Shown here: positions 35,033 to 44,103 of the stretch, piece by piece
How positions within the stretch are numbered: position 1 is the first letter of the stretch
How the letters are laid out: each line of letters begins with the position of its first letter
Source: Prevotella sp. UBA1104
Lineage (GTDB): Bacteria; Bacteroidota; Bacteroidia; Bacteroidales; Bacteroidaceae
DNA: 50,952 nucleotides
NCBI GenBank assembly: GCA_002314055.1
Contig: DCBP01000128.1
Span: 1 to 50,952 of the forward strand
Direction: 5' to 3'
Made by a program: the position numbers and the translations under genes
The notes under the pieces: model-generated
Database searches by the model: none
Seen by the model: the letters and a program-made list of their open reading frames with translations, nothing else
What the model was told of the DNA's origin: nothing

Positions 35033-35040
35033 TACTTTTG
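35033..35040 (+). promoter_or_regulatory. -7 promoter box of the secreted protein at 35122
   Basis: TACTTTTG matches TAnnTTTG and implies a leader of about 75 nt. The -33 position has no clear TTTG, so activation by a regulator is possible. Confidence 0.55.
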
Positions 35041-35121
35041 CCAGCGAGAATAATCAAAATGAAATGTAAAGTTGCATTTTAAAGACAAGAACACAATACG
35101 AACCTTTTAATTAAGACGCTT

Positions 35122-37209
35122 ATGAAAAGATTTACTTTAGCGAGCGCGGCAATTGCAGCCGCATTGACAGCAAGCGCACAGTGGAACACAAGCAATGTGC
35201 CGGTACAGATTGGCACCGCAGTAGGAACGAACGATCCGATTGCCGCCCTGACAAACGACGGCAAGATGTACGTATCATGGAGGTCGTCGGCGAGAGTGGA
35301 CAATGCCATCTGCTACAGCTTCCCGCATCTGCAGCTCCTCGACAAAGACGGCAAGGTACTCTTCGGCGAGAAGGGTCTTGACATCGCAACGCACAAGTCG
35401 CCGTCGTGGAACAGTGCTTATTCTCTTGCCGTTACTTCCGACGGCTGTGCCATCGTGAGCAATGCCGACTCGAGGGCTGAAGAGGCTGAAGACCTTGAAA
35501 TGTACAACGCGTTTACCCCGGTATGGTATAAGATTGACCAGAACCAGGACTACGTATGGGGACTTGACGGACTGGCACTGACCGACCGCATCAACTCGCC
35601 GTTTACCGACACGTTTGTGGTGGGCGATGATGTATGGATTCAGGACCACTCGGCTACATCTGGCGAAGTGAACTATTTCAACCGCGTCTCAGCCGACGGA
35701 ACGTTGGGATTCACCGAACCGCTAAAGATATTCGGACAAGTGATTCAGAGTGTCGGTTCCGACTTCCTAACTATCGGCTCCGGCTCCGATGGCGTGGAGG
35801 TGCAGCGATACACACGCGACGGTAAAGCCGTATGGGCTGAACCTGCTGTGGTAACTTCTACGATATTCGGCGGACACGACCTTCATCCTTACAAGATTCT
35901 CTCTGACGGCAAGGGCGGCGTGTATATCACATACGTGAGGAACGTGGGCGACTTCGGCCACACCATCGCCACACAGCATGTTACTGCCGACGGCGACCCG
36001 ACTTTCGGTCTTGATGCCATGGACGCTCTCTCCGACGAGAATAAGGACATCGACTACCCGAAGATGGCTGTCGACACGAAGAGCAACACGGCTCTCGTAG
36101 CTTTCGCACAGAGCCTCGGCAACGGCACATACTCAATGAACGTGCAGAAGTTCAACGAGGAGGGCGACCGTCTCTTCGGCGACGACGCGAAGCAAATTGA
36201 AATAAAGTATGACGATGCTGCCGGATGGGCATTCAATGTCTATGGTGCTCAGCCGGTAGGCGACGGCGAGTGGCTCATATGCTACTCCGACGTGATACAG
36301 TGGGGCAAGGAGAAGCTCTACGTGGCTCGCATCGACAAGGACGCCAACGTGTTGTGGAAGCAGCAGATTGCCGAGGACGGGGAAGTAAGCGACGTGAACT
36401 TCCTTAAGGGCGATGACTGCTCTTACGTGGTATACAAGGGAAACAACGAGGATGACTACTCTATCCTTAGAGGTGCAAGAATCTACGACGACGGTACGTT
36501 TGAAAAGGACAACACCACAGCTCTGCCTTACAGCATAGACTTCACCGTCGGCAAACCTGCCGACTGGGCTTATCTCGACAAGAGTACTCCCGCCAGCGAC
36601 TACGGACACTGGGCTTACGGTGAGGCTTCGGTAAAGACTACTGAGGGCAAGAAATACATAAGCTGCGTGTTCACCGGCATCAACTTCGACGACACGCCTT
36701 GGAACGACTACTATATCTCTCCTGAGTTCAAACTCGATGCGACAAAGTCTTACAAGATTAAGAGCCAGTCTCTCTGCGACGGCGAAAGCTACAAGCTGAC
36801 TCTCGAAAGAGGCACTTCACTCACCGACGACGCTACATTCACAAAGTTTGCCGACTGCCAGATGCAGAAGAACACTCTCGACCAGAGCAAAGAGGACGAG
36901 ACTACGCTGAAGGTTGACGAGAGCGGCGTATACCGTATCGCTTTCCACGTAACAAGTACGGCGAAGAGTCCTACTGACAATGTTTACCTGTTCAACTTCT
37001 CTATCGAAGAAGACAAGACTTCCGGTATCGACAACGTTAACGACAACCTGGCAGACATCACTTCTGCCACAATCCGCAGCATCGACGGCAAGCTCGTTCA
37101 AACCGTAAAAGGCGGCAAGTTCAACTCCGCTACACTCGCTCCGGGCATGTACATCGTAACTGTAAAAGACGCACAGGGCAGAACACAGAGCATGAAGATA
37201 TCTAAATAA
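35122..37209 (+). CDS. Secreted protein with type IX-like C-terminal sorting domain
   Basis: Protein of 695 residues. A clear signal peptide (MKRFTLASAAIAAALTASAQ) is followed by a region of repeated short beta-type units such as DGKMYVSW, DGCAIVSN and DGKGGVYITYV, suggesting a propeller-like fold. A jelly-roll-like segment (about 470-630) comes next. The last about 70 residues (SIDGKLVQTVKGGKFNSATLAPGMYIVTVKDAQGRTQSMKISK) have the usual form of a type A secretion tail, so export across the outer membrane by the type IX system is likely. I recognise no catalytic motif. It is divergent from the TPR-AraC gene and ends in its own terminator. Confidence 0.85.
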   Translation: MKRFTLASAAIAAALTASAQWNTSNVPVQIGTAVGTNDPIAALTNDGKMYVSWRSSARVDNAICYSFPHLQLLDKDGKVLFGEKGLDIATHKSPSWNSAYSLAVTSDGCAIVSNADSRAEEAEDLEMYNAFTPVWYKIDQNQDYVWGLDGLALTDRINSPFTDTFVVGDDVWIQDHSATSGEVNYFNRVSADGTLGFTEPLKIFGQVIQSVGSDFLTIGSGSDGVEVQRYTRDGKAVWAEPAVVTSTIFGGHDLHPYKILSDGKGGVYITYVRNVGDFGHTIATQHVTADGDPTFGLDAMDALSDENKDIDYPKMAVDTKSNTALVAFAQSLGNGTYSMNVQKFNEEGDRLFGDDAKQIEIKYDDAAGWAFNVYGAQPVGDGEWLICYSDVIQWGKEKLYVARIDKDANVLWKQQIAEDGEVSDVNFLKGDDCSYVVYKGNNEDDYSILRGARIYDDGTFEKDNTTALPYSIDFTVGKPADWAYLDKSTPASDYGHWAYGEASVKTTEGKKYISCVFTGINFDDTPWNDYYISPEFKLDATKSYKIKSQSLCDGESYKLTLERGTSLTDDATFTKFADCQMQKNTLDQSKEDETTLKVDESGVYRIAFHVTSTAKSPTDNVYLFNFSIEEDKTSGIDNVNDNLADITSATIRSIDGKLVQTVKGGKFNSATLAPGMYIVTVKDAQGRTQSMKISK

Positions 37210-37223
37210 GTAAACATAACAGT

Positions 37224-37280
37224 GAAAATCTCTCCTTGCAGTGAAAGGTCCCGCACCGGGAGATTTTCTCTCTCTTATTA
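37224..37280 (+). terminator. Intrinsic terminator after the secreted protein at 35122
   Basis: AAAATCTCTCC (37225-37235) pairs with GGGAGATTTT (37258-37267) with one bulge, followed by a pyrimidine-rich run CTCTCTCTTATT. Confidence 0.75.
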
Positions 37281-37309
37281 CTTACAATAAGTATAACGCA
37301 TAACATTAT

Positions 37310-39751
37310 ATGCACAAAAAGGTATTCAATATGATAGGATTTTTTAAGCATAAAAGATTGTTTGTCGGAATGGCTCTTTCTGCCGTATGCGGAATGATGC
37401 CATACAGCGCCGCAGCACAGAGGTATCTCACCGAGGACTTCAACAGCTACTCCGCCGGCGACCTCTACCAGCAGGGACCATGGGTGAAATATGGTGCGGG
37501 GACAAGCGAGAACACGATGAATGTGGTGGAGGGTAGCCTCACCTACGACGGATACTCTGACGACGCCACAGGCTACAGCGTGAGGATGGCAAACCTCAGC
37601 AACTGCTACTCTTTCCAGTCGCCGCTCGACAATACTATGATTTCAAACGGGGCAGTATATGCAAGCGCACTCGTAAAAGTGGAGAAGGCTGGAGACGGCA
37701 AGCCTTTCATGAGATTTCTAAGGAGCAAGTCGGGCGACGGAAAAATCAATGACGGCGACTATGGCTTCTCTGTGGGCTTCGTGTCAACAACGGCTTCTGA
37801 AACGGAAGGGAAGTTCCGCTTCGGAGTGGGAAAAACAAGGCTTGCCGACTTGGCAAACACAAGCGAGGAGTATGACCTTAACAAAACTTATCTCGTGGTT
37901 ATCAAATACGAGTTTGTAGAGGGTGACGCCAACGACGTGGTGTCGCTATGGGTAAATCCTACCGATTTCAACGAAGAACCTGCCGCTCTTGCTGATACAA
38001 AGTCTGCGGGAATCACATCGCAAGACCTTCCCGAGATTTCAGCCATCGCCCTCTCGAGAAACTCTTCAAAGAGGGAGCAGGAATACAACGACATGGATAT
38101 CGATAACATCCGCGTGGCTGGTTCATGGCAAGACCTGTTCACAAACGCAACGACACCTGTTGCAGGTCCTGAGCAACTCGCCAACAGAAATATAGTGGTG
38201 GTAGAGAACTTCACCAACACTGGCTGCGGACCGTGTGCAAAATTTGCACCGGTGCTCGACCAGGTGGTCAACGAACGTCTCGGCGACGTGATCTGTCTGA
38301 AATACCACGGAGTATATCCCGACCCGGAAGACCCGTTCTATCTGGCAGAGAAAGACAACCTGGACAAGCGCATCGCCTTCTATGGCGTAAATTCTTATCC
38401 TACGTTCATCGTGAACGGCACGCAGTTAAACTACTCGCTTAGCCCTACATTGCTCAATGGCATCTTCACCGGTGCCGCAAGCATTGACATGAAATACGAC
38501 ATAAAGATAAGCAGCAATGTGGCTGACCATACGCTGAAGGTTGACGGTAACGTTTCATCGCCGATTGACGTGGAGGATGCGTCAAACCTGAGACTCTTCG
38601 TCGCTGCCATCGAGGAATACTACGAGGCTCCAACGGCTTTCTCCAACGGTGAGAAAGAGATGGAATACGTGGTGAAGCGTATCATGCCCGACGGCGACGG
38701 GGCTGCCTTCGCACAGAGCATGGAGAAAGACAAGGCCTACGACTTCAGCTATTCGTGCGACTTGAACTCTTTCTACGACGAGGACGAACTTGGAGTGGTG
38801 GCTTTCGTACAAGACATCTCGACGAAGCAAATCGTGGGCTCTGCCTACATACCAAAGAAGGCTGTGGCTGCCGACTATGCCAATCTTATCAGCGTGAACG
38901 ACACGCCTGACTTTATCTGCACGCCTGACTTCTACGGCAACGTAACCTTCCGCAACGACGGCGACAATGTACTGACAAGTGTTAAGCTTAACGTGGAGGT
39001 GAACGGCGTGGCACACACCTACAATTGGACGGGCAGTCTGGCAAGGCTCGAGAAGGCGACGCTGCCGCTTGAGGACATACGAGACTTCTCGCTGTCTACA
39101 GACGGTTCGAAGAATACTGCCAAGGTTTGGCTCTCCGAGATTAACGGCACCACTACCGAGAGTAATGCCGTAATCGTGAACTTCAGCAACTCTATGCAGG
39201 CGAAGGGCGCTGTGCGAATGGATATATATACAGACAAAAAGCCTGAGGAAACAACCTGGAAGGTGTTCAACTCTGCCGGCAACGTGGTACAACAGGGCGG
39301 ACCGTATACCGAGGCACGCCACAAATACAAGGAGACATTCAACCTGAAGACTGACGACTGCTACTCGCTCGTAATCTACGATGCCGGAGGCGATGGCATC
39401 AGCAGTGCGGCATACGGCAACGGATACTACCAGATTTACCAACTCAGCAGGGGCGAGAACGGTGACCAGGTGGCTACGAAACTCACTCAAGGTACGTTCG
39501 GGAACGCTGAGTGCGACATCGCCTTCAACCTGAAGGATGCCGACAGCACCTTGGGCATTGCCGACGTGAAGGCTGCAAACGACAAGAACTCGCGTATTTC
39601 CATCTTCGACGAGAGCGGCAGACTGCTGCTGCAGACCACTGTGGGCAAGCTCACGGATGCAGACATGATGTCGGTGGGAGGCGGAGCGAAAATCGTGAAA
39701 ATCAACGACGGCAAGCACACCTACGTGAACAAGTATGTTATAAATAGATAA
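37310..39751 (+). CDS. Secreted Omp28-like protein with thioredoxin-type CGPC motif and C-terminal tail
   Basis: Protein of 813 residues. A signal peptide (FKHKRLFVGMALSAVCGMMPYSAAAQ) precedes a beta-rich domain that resembles a laminin-G/jelly-roll fold (about 38-285). Next is a thioredoxin-like segment VVVENFTNTGCGPCAKFAPVLDQVV with GVNSYPTFIVNG, as in Omp28-related proteins of Bacteroidetes. Beta domains and a type IX-like tail (ISIFDESGRLLLQTTVG ... NKYVINR) follow. The CGPC motif suggests a thiol-disulfide role outside the cell, but this is inferred. A second ATG at 37331 could be the true start. It is the neighbour of another type IX-like cargo gene. Confidence 0.85.
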   Translation: MHKKVFNMIGFFKHKRLFVGMALSAVCGMMPYSAAAQRYLTEDFNSYSAGDLYQQGPWVKYGAGTSENTMNVVEGSLTYDGYSDDATGYSVRMANLSNCYSFQSPLDNTMISNGAVYASALVKVEKAGDGKPFMRFLRSKSGDGKINDGDYGFSVGFVSTTASETEGKFRFGVGKTRLADLANTSEEYDLNKTYLVVIKYEFVEGDANDVVSLWVNPTDFNEEPAALADTKSAGITSQDLPEISAIALSRNSSKREQEYNDMDIDNIRVAGSWQDLFTNATTPVAGPEQLANRNIVVVENFTNTGCGPCAKFAPVLDQVVNERLGDVICLKYHGVYPDPEDPFYLAEKDNLDKRIAFYGVNSYPTFIVNGTQLNYSLSPTLLNGIFTGAASIDMKYDIKISSNVADHTLKVDGNVSSPIDVEDASNLRLFVAAIEEYYEAPTAFSNGEKEMEYVVKRIMPDGDGAAFAQSMEKDKAYDFSYSCDLNSFYDEDELGVVAFVQDISTKQIVGSAYIPKKAVAADYANLISVNDTPDFICTPDFYGNVTFRNDGDNVLTSVKLNVEVNGVAHTYNWTGSLARLEKATLPLEDIRDFSLSTDGSKNTAKVWLSEINGTTTESNAVIVNFSNSMQAKGAVRMDIYTDKKPEETTWKVFNSAGNVVQQGGPYTEARHKYKETFNLKTDDCYSLVIYDAGGDGISSAAYGNGYYQIYQLSRGENGDQVATKLTQGTFGNAECDIAFNLKDADSTLGIADVKAANDKNSRISIFDESGRLLLQTTVGKLTDADMMSVGGGAKIVKINDGKHTYVNKYVINR

Positions 39752-39765
39752 TACGACTAATAGTG

Positions 39766-39800
39766 GCACAAAAGGTGCAACGACCAAGCACCTTTGGTGC
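39766..39800. repeat. GCACCTTTGGTGC hairpins
   Basis: GCACAAAAGGTGC (39766-39778) is followed by GCACCTTTGGTGC (39788-39800). Each can fold alone, and AAAGGTGC (39771-39778) can also pair with GCACCTTT (39788-39795). The second resembles the hairpin after recO (8603-8615). Confidence 0.6.
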
Positions 39801-39848
39801 AGTGACCATGCAACACAAGCGTTTGGCCGCAATACTCCAGCTGTAAAT

Positions 39849-39892
39849 AAAGCCCGGACTGCTTTCGACAAGCAATCCGGGCTATTTTTATA
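39849..39892. terminator. Bidirectional terminator between convergent secreted-protein genes
   Basis: AGCCCGGACTGCTT (39851-39864) pairs with AAGCAATCCGGGCT (39870-39883) with one mismatch. ATTTTTATATT follows on the plus strand and TTTATTTAC on the minus strand. The first 12 bases of the stem are identical to those at 47952-47963. Confidence 0.85.
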
Positions 39893-39928
39893 TTTCTACG
39901 TTGCCTAATGGCTGTTTTTCCCTTTAGA

Positions 39929-41185
39929 TTATCTCTTCATGAGGATTACAGGAACAGTGGTATCGCCCATTATCCTTGAATGTAGCGCCACCTTCAAATC
40001 GGCACAAGCGATACCTTTGATACTTGTCTTTACTGCAGTTTTGGCCGAATAGCTTGCATCGCTCTCCGACTGGTCCTCTATCGCACTGGCGTTGCCCGTG
40101 TAGTTCATCACCACCATATGTCCCTGCGGCGTCAAACAGTTGCAGTTGAAAGTCAGCTCCCCGAGACTGTTCGTCACTGTTACCGTTCCGCCACAGAACA
40201 TGCCGTATGCCTTGGCATATCCCTCGTCGTCGAGTTCCTCATAATAGGAACCCATTGGCAGAGTACCGTAGGACGTCTCATACATCGTTCCGCCGATAAA
40301 CTTTCCTGCCTCGTATTTTGCTCCACTCACGGGCATCACCACATCGTATGTGCCAGCGATAGTACTGATATCCATCGGCACGGCATAGGGAGTGAGAAGC
40401 ACAAGATTGAGCAGTCCGCCGGCACCCGAAACGAATCCCTCGTCGTCGATAGCGCAATTGTAGAAGGCGATGCTGTAGTCGCAGTATTTGTCTGTAGCGC
40501 GCACGTATCTGCCGCTCATTGCCGCAGGCATAAAGTTTACGTCAGACGTTATATAGTCGTAGCCGGTATTCTTGTCCTTGTTGACAAACTCAAGCTTTCC
40601 GTCGTAAACGAAGCGTATGGGACCGCACTCGTCGAGTTCTCCATTCATCTCCAGACGATATGTACCGTCGCCCCGGTTCTCCACGTCCAGCGTACATACC
40701 TTTAGCGAATCGAGGAATCCGTCAACCTTTCCGGCTGCATTCACCGTGTTGGTTTCTATATAAACGCTCTGCTTTCCAAAGACGCCGCGTTCATTCGGGT
40801 TGTCGGTCAACGTGTACGTGCCCGTCTCAAGCGAGGCATTGTCGGAGTCGGCAGACGGCTTTGCCATCACAGTAAGCCGGATGTCGTGCCGGTTTATCTC
40901 CGTGGGCAGTCCGCCAGTAGTCAGTTTCCCATCGCAGAGATGTATCATGTACATTCCCAGTTCGCTCGAGACTGCCCCGTAGTAGAGATTGTAACTATCT
41001 GTAGCTGCTACGTCAGCATAAAGCTGGCTATTTCCCTTGCTGAAGGTTATCTTATCCACATCTTCACACGGGATAGTCTTCAATTCACCCGACTTCATGT
41101 GGATGTTCATCATCCACCCGTTTTGGGCAAATGTCGCCGATGCTACACTCAATGCCGCAACGGCGGTTAAAAAATTTTTCTTCAT
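39929..41185 (-). CDS. Secreted protein of unknown function
   Basis: Protein of 418 residues with a signal peptide (MKKNFLTAVAALSVASATFA). The segment GWMMNIHMKSGELKTIPCEDVDKITFSKG right after it is the short module often found at the start of Bacteroidetes cell-surface proteins. The rest is beta-rich with repeated G-T-Y-x-V/L units (LETGTYTLTDN, TIAGTYDVVMP). No catalytic motif is visible, and the end (VPVILMKR) is not a clear type IX tail. It lies between two terminator/promoter borders and is monocistronic. Confidence 0.75.
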   Translation of the reverse strand: MKKNFLTAVAALSVASATFAQNGWMMNIHMKSGELKTIPCEDVDKITFSKGNSQLYADVAATDSYNLYYGAVSSELGMYMIHLCDGKLTTGGLPTEINRHDIRLTVMAKPSADSDNASLETGTYTLTDNPNERGVFGKQSVYIETNTVNAAGKVDGFLDSLKVCTLDVENRGDGTYRLEMNGELDECGPIRFVYDGKLEFVNKDKNTGYDYITSDVNFMPAAMSGRYVRATDKYCDYSIAFYNCAIDDEGFVSGAGGLLNLVLLTPYAVPMDISTIAGTYDVVMPVSGAKYEAGKFIGGTMYETSYGTLPMGSYYEELDDEGYAKAYGMFCGGTVTVTNSLGELTFNCNCLTPQGHMVVMNYTGNASAIEDQSESDASYSAKTAVKTSIKGIACADLKVALHSRIMGDTTVPVILMKR

Positions 41186-41232
41186 GTCTACTCGTTTTAT
41201 CGTTTACTTTATCTTACTGTTGTTTTTCAATG

Positions 41233-41240
41233 CAAAAATA
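41233..41240 (-). promoter_or_regulatory. -7 promoter box of the secreted protein at 41185
   Basis: TATTTTTG on the minus strand (41240-41233) matches TAnnTTTG, 48 bp before the ATG. No clear -33 box. Confidence 0.5.
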
Positions 41241-41456
41241 TCAATAAAACGTCAATATCATGAAATGCTGCTGAACTTTCTGACACACTTTATATTACAA
41301 TTCATGAAATGTTCGCAGATATAAAAAAAAACTGCCACTTTCTCACGAAAGCGACAGTTCAGCAATCATTGGTAAAACAATAAAGTTTTACCTGACATAC
41401 CAACATTATCCAATCAATATTTTTCCGTAAATTATATAGTTATGAAAAAACATTCT

Positions 41457-43394
41457 TTACCATGGCCTTCCACCACCACCCGAAGATCCGGTGAGAATTG
41501 CCGTTACTTTTAATGAAGACGTACCACTTGTAATTGTGTAACCACTTCCTGATGATAAATTTTTGCAACTTATCAAAATTGAGCTTCCGCTGCCGCCCCA
41601 ACCGCCGCCGGGACCTCCGCCGCCGGGTGCCGCACTGACATGCGGACCGCCACCCGAAGATGATGCGGAATAGTTCTCCGGCACAGTAAATGTGGCGAGT
41701 ACCGTATCGCCGTCTTTCAGCGTTATCTCCTGATTTGCCGTTACACTCATATTGCCGCTTACATACGGCTGGGTTGATTCCGAAGTGCCCGGCACGGAGT
41801 TTCCTCCGCCTACGGCGAGAAGTGTTCCGCCAGTGAAGATTACGCTATACCCTTCCTCCTCGTTGGCATCGATGCCACATTCCGGCGATGTAGTTCCGAA
41901 GGCACGTATCGTTCCGCCCTGGATATACATGTTGCCGTTGGAGTCGAGTCCGTCGTTGTTTGTTGCCACCACCGTGATGTCGCCACCTTTTATATACATG
42001 TGGCTCGACGAGTTGATGGCATCGTCGTATGTATAGCAGTTTACGGTTCCGTCGTTTATCGTGAGCACCGCCTTACTCTCTATTCCCTCGGCACCGTTTC
42101 CCTTTGTCGTAACGTTTATCGTTCCGCCGTTTATCGTCACGTTGCCGTCTGCCTTCATACCCTTGGCAGAAGATTTCTGGTCGCTGGTCAGTCGGTCGGT
42201 ATTGCCCGTATAGTTGGTGTATTCCGTACCGTTCACGTAGGCATACATTCCTCCAGTAGTGTTCACCGTGATGTCGCCGCCGTTAATGATGAGTTCGGCA
42301 TCACAGCTTATTCCCTTGCCGCCGCTGCCGCTGCTTGCGAGCGATAGCGTTCCGCCGTCAATCTGCACGTTGCCGTCGGCACTGATACATGTCGATGCCT
42401 TTGTCTTTAGATCATCCGTATCCCACTTTCCGCCGCCGCTTGTCGTAATGGTCAGGTCGCCGGCAGTAACGAGCACGTTGCCGTCTGCCTTCAGTCCTTT
42501 CGTGGCAGTACCGCTAACGGCGATATTCAGTGTTCCGCCGCTTATCGTTATCGAACCGGTATCTTCCGCCTCGCGCAGTGTTTCGTCTTCCTCTTTATAT
42601 GCAGTCTGCACTCCGTCGTCGGCTACGCCCGATATATTCAGCGTTCCGCTTTCCATAAGGAAATACTGGTTGCAGTTCACTCCGTCTTTCACCGCCGAAA
42701 GCACATTTACCGTAGCATTTTTCAGCGATACGTATTCCTTGGCATAAATGGCATGCGCCGTATTGCCATATACGTTGAGCGTGCCTTTTCCCTTCAGTTC
42801 CAAATGTCCCTTGCATACGATACATCCCTTTTGTGTGCCGGAGAGACAGTCGGTAAGCGTATTCTCGGTATCTTTCTTCACGCTCATCTCTATGCGCTTA
42901 CCGTCTTGTATGTTAATCGGCGCACCGGCGAGGTTCGTCAGCGTCAGTCCGCGAAGCTCTACCGTCGCCTTGTATGAACCGGTCATCGTAAACTCGCCGT
43001 CGGGCGATTCGCCCGAGAGTGAATATGTTATCTCGCCACAGGTGTCGTCGCCTACGTTATCACTCTGCGTTATCGACACATGGGCGCCCTCAACGACAGG
43101 GGTAACATACTGTGCGATGTTTCCTGCCACGGTTACTGTTGCTTCCGTGCCGTTATATTCTATATTCACGGTATTGTCGGTTACAGTGCTGTTGTCTACA
43201 TACATCCTTGTTATATCCGATGTCTGAAGGGTCTTCCCCATCACCGTGAGCGAGGTACCGTTCCGGTAGGTCATGTCGCCAGCCTGTGCCGCCGGCACGG
43301 CGTATGTTACGCTACCCGCAACGATATTCAGTGTCTGCGCAGCTGCACTCATGGTCATGCCGAAGGCTGCTATAGTAAATAATGTCTTTTTCAT
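41457..43394 (-). CDS. Secreted carbohydrate-binding-domain (DUF4353-like) beta-helix protein
   Basis: Protein of 645 residues with a signal peptide (MKKTLFTIAAFGMTMSAAAQ). A repeated pattern of I-x-G-G-x-I/L-x-V runs through the middle, for example SITISGGTLNIAVSG, NVQIDGGTLSLASSG, ELIINGGDITVNTTGG, NVTINGGTINVTTKG and HMYIKGGDITVVATNNDG. This is the layout of the carbohydrate-binding/right-handed beta-helix proteins annotated as DUF4353. The C-terminus is extremely rich in Gly, Ser and Pro (about 595-615). Its start overlaps the stop of the upstream gene by ATGA, so the two are translationally coupled. Ligand unknown. Confidence 0.82.
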   Translation of the reverse strand: MKKTLFTIAAFGMTMSAAAQTLNIVAGSVTYAVPAAQAGDMTYRNGTSLTVMGKTLQTSDITRMYVDNSTVTDNTVNIEYNGTEATVTVAGNIAQYVTPVVEGAHVSITQSDNVGDDTCGEITYSLSGESPDGEFTMTGSYKATVELRGLTLTNLAGAPINIQDGKRIEMSVKKDTENTLTDCLSGTQKGCIVCKGHLELKGKGTLNVYGNTAHAIYAKEYVSLKNATVNVLSAVKDGVNCNQYFLMESGTLNISGVADDGVQTAYKEEDETLREAEDTGSITISGGTLNIAVSGTATKGLKADGNVLVTAGDLTITTSGGGKWDTDDLKTKASTCISADGNVQIDGGTLSLASSGSGGKGISCDAELIINGGDITVNTTGGMYAYVNGTEYTNYTGNTDRLTSDQKSSAKGMKADGNVTINGGTINVTTKGNGAEGIESKAVLTINDGTVNCYTYDDAINSSSHMYIKGGDITVVATNNDGLDSNGNMYIQGGTIRAFGTTSPECGIDANEEEGYSVIFTGGTLLAVGGGNSVPGTSESTQPYVSGNMSVTANQEITLKDGDTVLATFTVPENYSASSSGGGPHVSAAPGGGGPGGGWGGSGSSILISCKNLSSGSGYTITSGTSSLKVTAILTGSSGGGGRPW

Positions 43395-43795
43395 TTCACC
43401 ATGATTTTCGTTGTGTTGTTATTATCCTTTATTATATACAGTCCGCTCTTCAATATTGACTTCAGGTCCGTGCCGGCTGCATATCTGCCAACGAACATTC
43501 CTGAGACTGTATATACATCGCGGTCGCCGTTTGCAACAGTCTTCACGTCGTCTATACCTGATGCCGTTGCCGAGAAAAACATCCGTCCGAGGTCTGCCAC
43601 GGAGAATTCCTTCCTCCCATCTACATTCTCCACTATCAGTTTGCTGCCACTGAATGTCATTGAAAGCGATTCTACGGAGACGGACTCCAAACTCCCGTCT
43701 GAAGTTTCAAACGACAGGTAGGCGTATTCGTCTGCACTTGCCACGAGGGGCAAGGCTAACGCCATAAGGGACATTATATATTTTCTCATAGTCAA
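43391..43795 (-). CDS. Small secreted protein with type IX-like tail
   Basis: Protein of 134 residues: signal peptide (MRKYIMSLMALALPLVASA), a short domain (YAYLSFETSDGSLESVSVESLSMTFSGSKLIVEN) like the N-terminal module of the protein at 41185, and a tail (VYTVSGMFVGRYAAGTDLKSILKSGLYIIKDNNNTTKIMVK) with the GLYII feature of type IX sorting domains. Thus it is mostly an N-terminal module joined straight to a tail, with almost nothing between. It is the first gene of the pair with the beta-helix protein. The start may be the ATG two codons downstream (43789). Confidence 0.8.
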   Translation of the reverse strand: MTMRKYIMSLMALALPLVASADEYAYLSFETSDGSLESVSVESLSMTFSGSKLIVENVDGRKEFSVADLGRMFFSATASGIDDVKTVANGDRDVYTVSGMFVGRYAAGTDLKSILKSGLYIIKDNNNTTKIMVK

Positions 43796-43877
43796 AGTCT
43801 CCTATATCTTTAAGTTTACACTGTTCTCTTTGTCGCAAATGACTAAGTTGCGGTGCACCGTTGTATCTCTTTCGCTG

Positions 43878-43910
43878 CAAATATAGACTTTTTGTTTCAT
43901 ATTGAACAAA
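43878..43910 (-). promoter_or_regulatory. Promoter of the small secreted/beta-helix gene pair
   Basis: Minus strand -33 TTTG (43910-43907), 21-bp spacer, -7 TATATTTG (43885-43878). The leader is about 75-80 nt. Confidence 0.8.
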
Positions 43911-44002
43911 CATTTTAGACTAATGCTTACATTTATTAAACAAAAACGCAACCATTAACATTTCAAAACACAAAAGTAGAACTAAGTCCCGGATAACAAG
44001 AT

Positions 44003-44036
44003 TTTGTAGGAAGGATATTTTTTACAATATCATTTG
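44003..44036 (+). promoter_or_regulatory. Possible promoter of the alpha/beta hydrolase
   Basis: TTTG (44003-44006), 21 bp, then TATCATTTG (44028-44036), which has one base too many for TAnnTTTG. The 308-bp divergent region between this gene and the one at 43795 holds nothing else I can identify. Confidence 0.35.
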
Positions 44037-44103
44037 CATATCTCACTTTTTTTTGCGAATATTGCAGAATAATCCGAAAACAAATAAAAACAAGAAAGAA
44101 AAG

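Noticed and set aside
38582..39871. 429-residue open frame opposite the secreted protein at 37310
   Set aside because: Antisense shadow, rich in Val/His/Arg with no family features, and running through a terminator.
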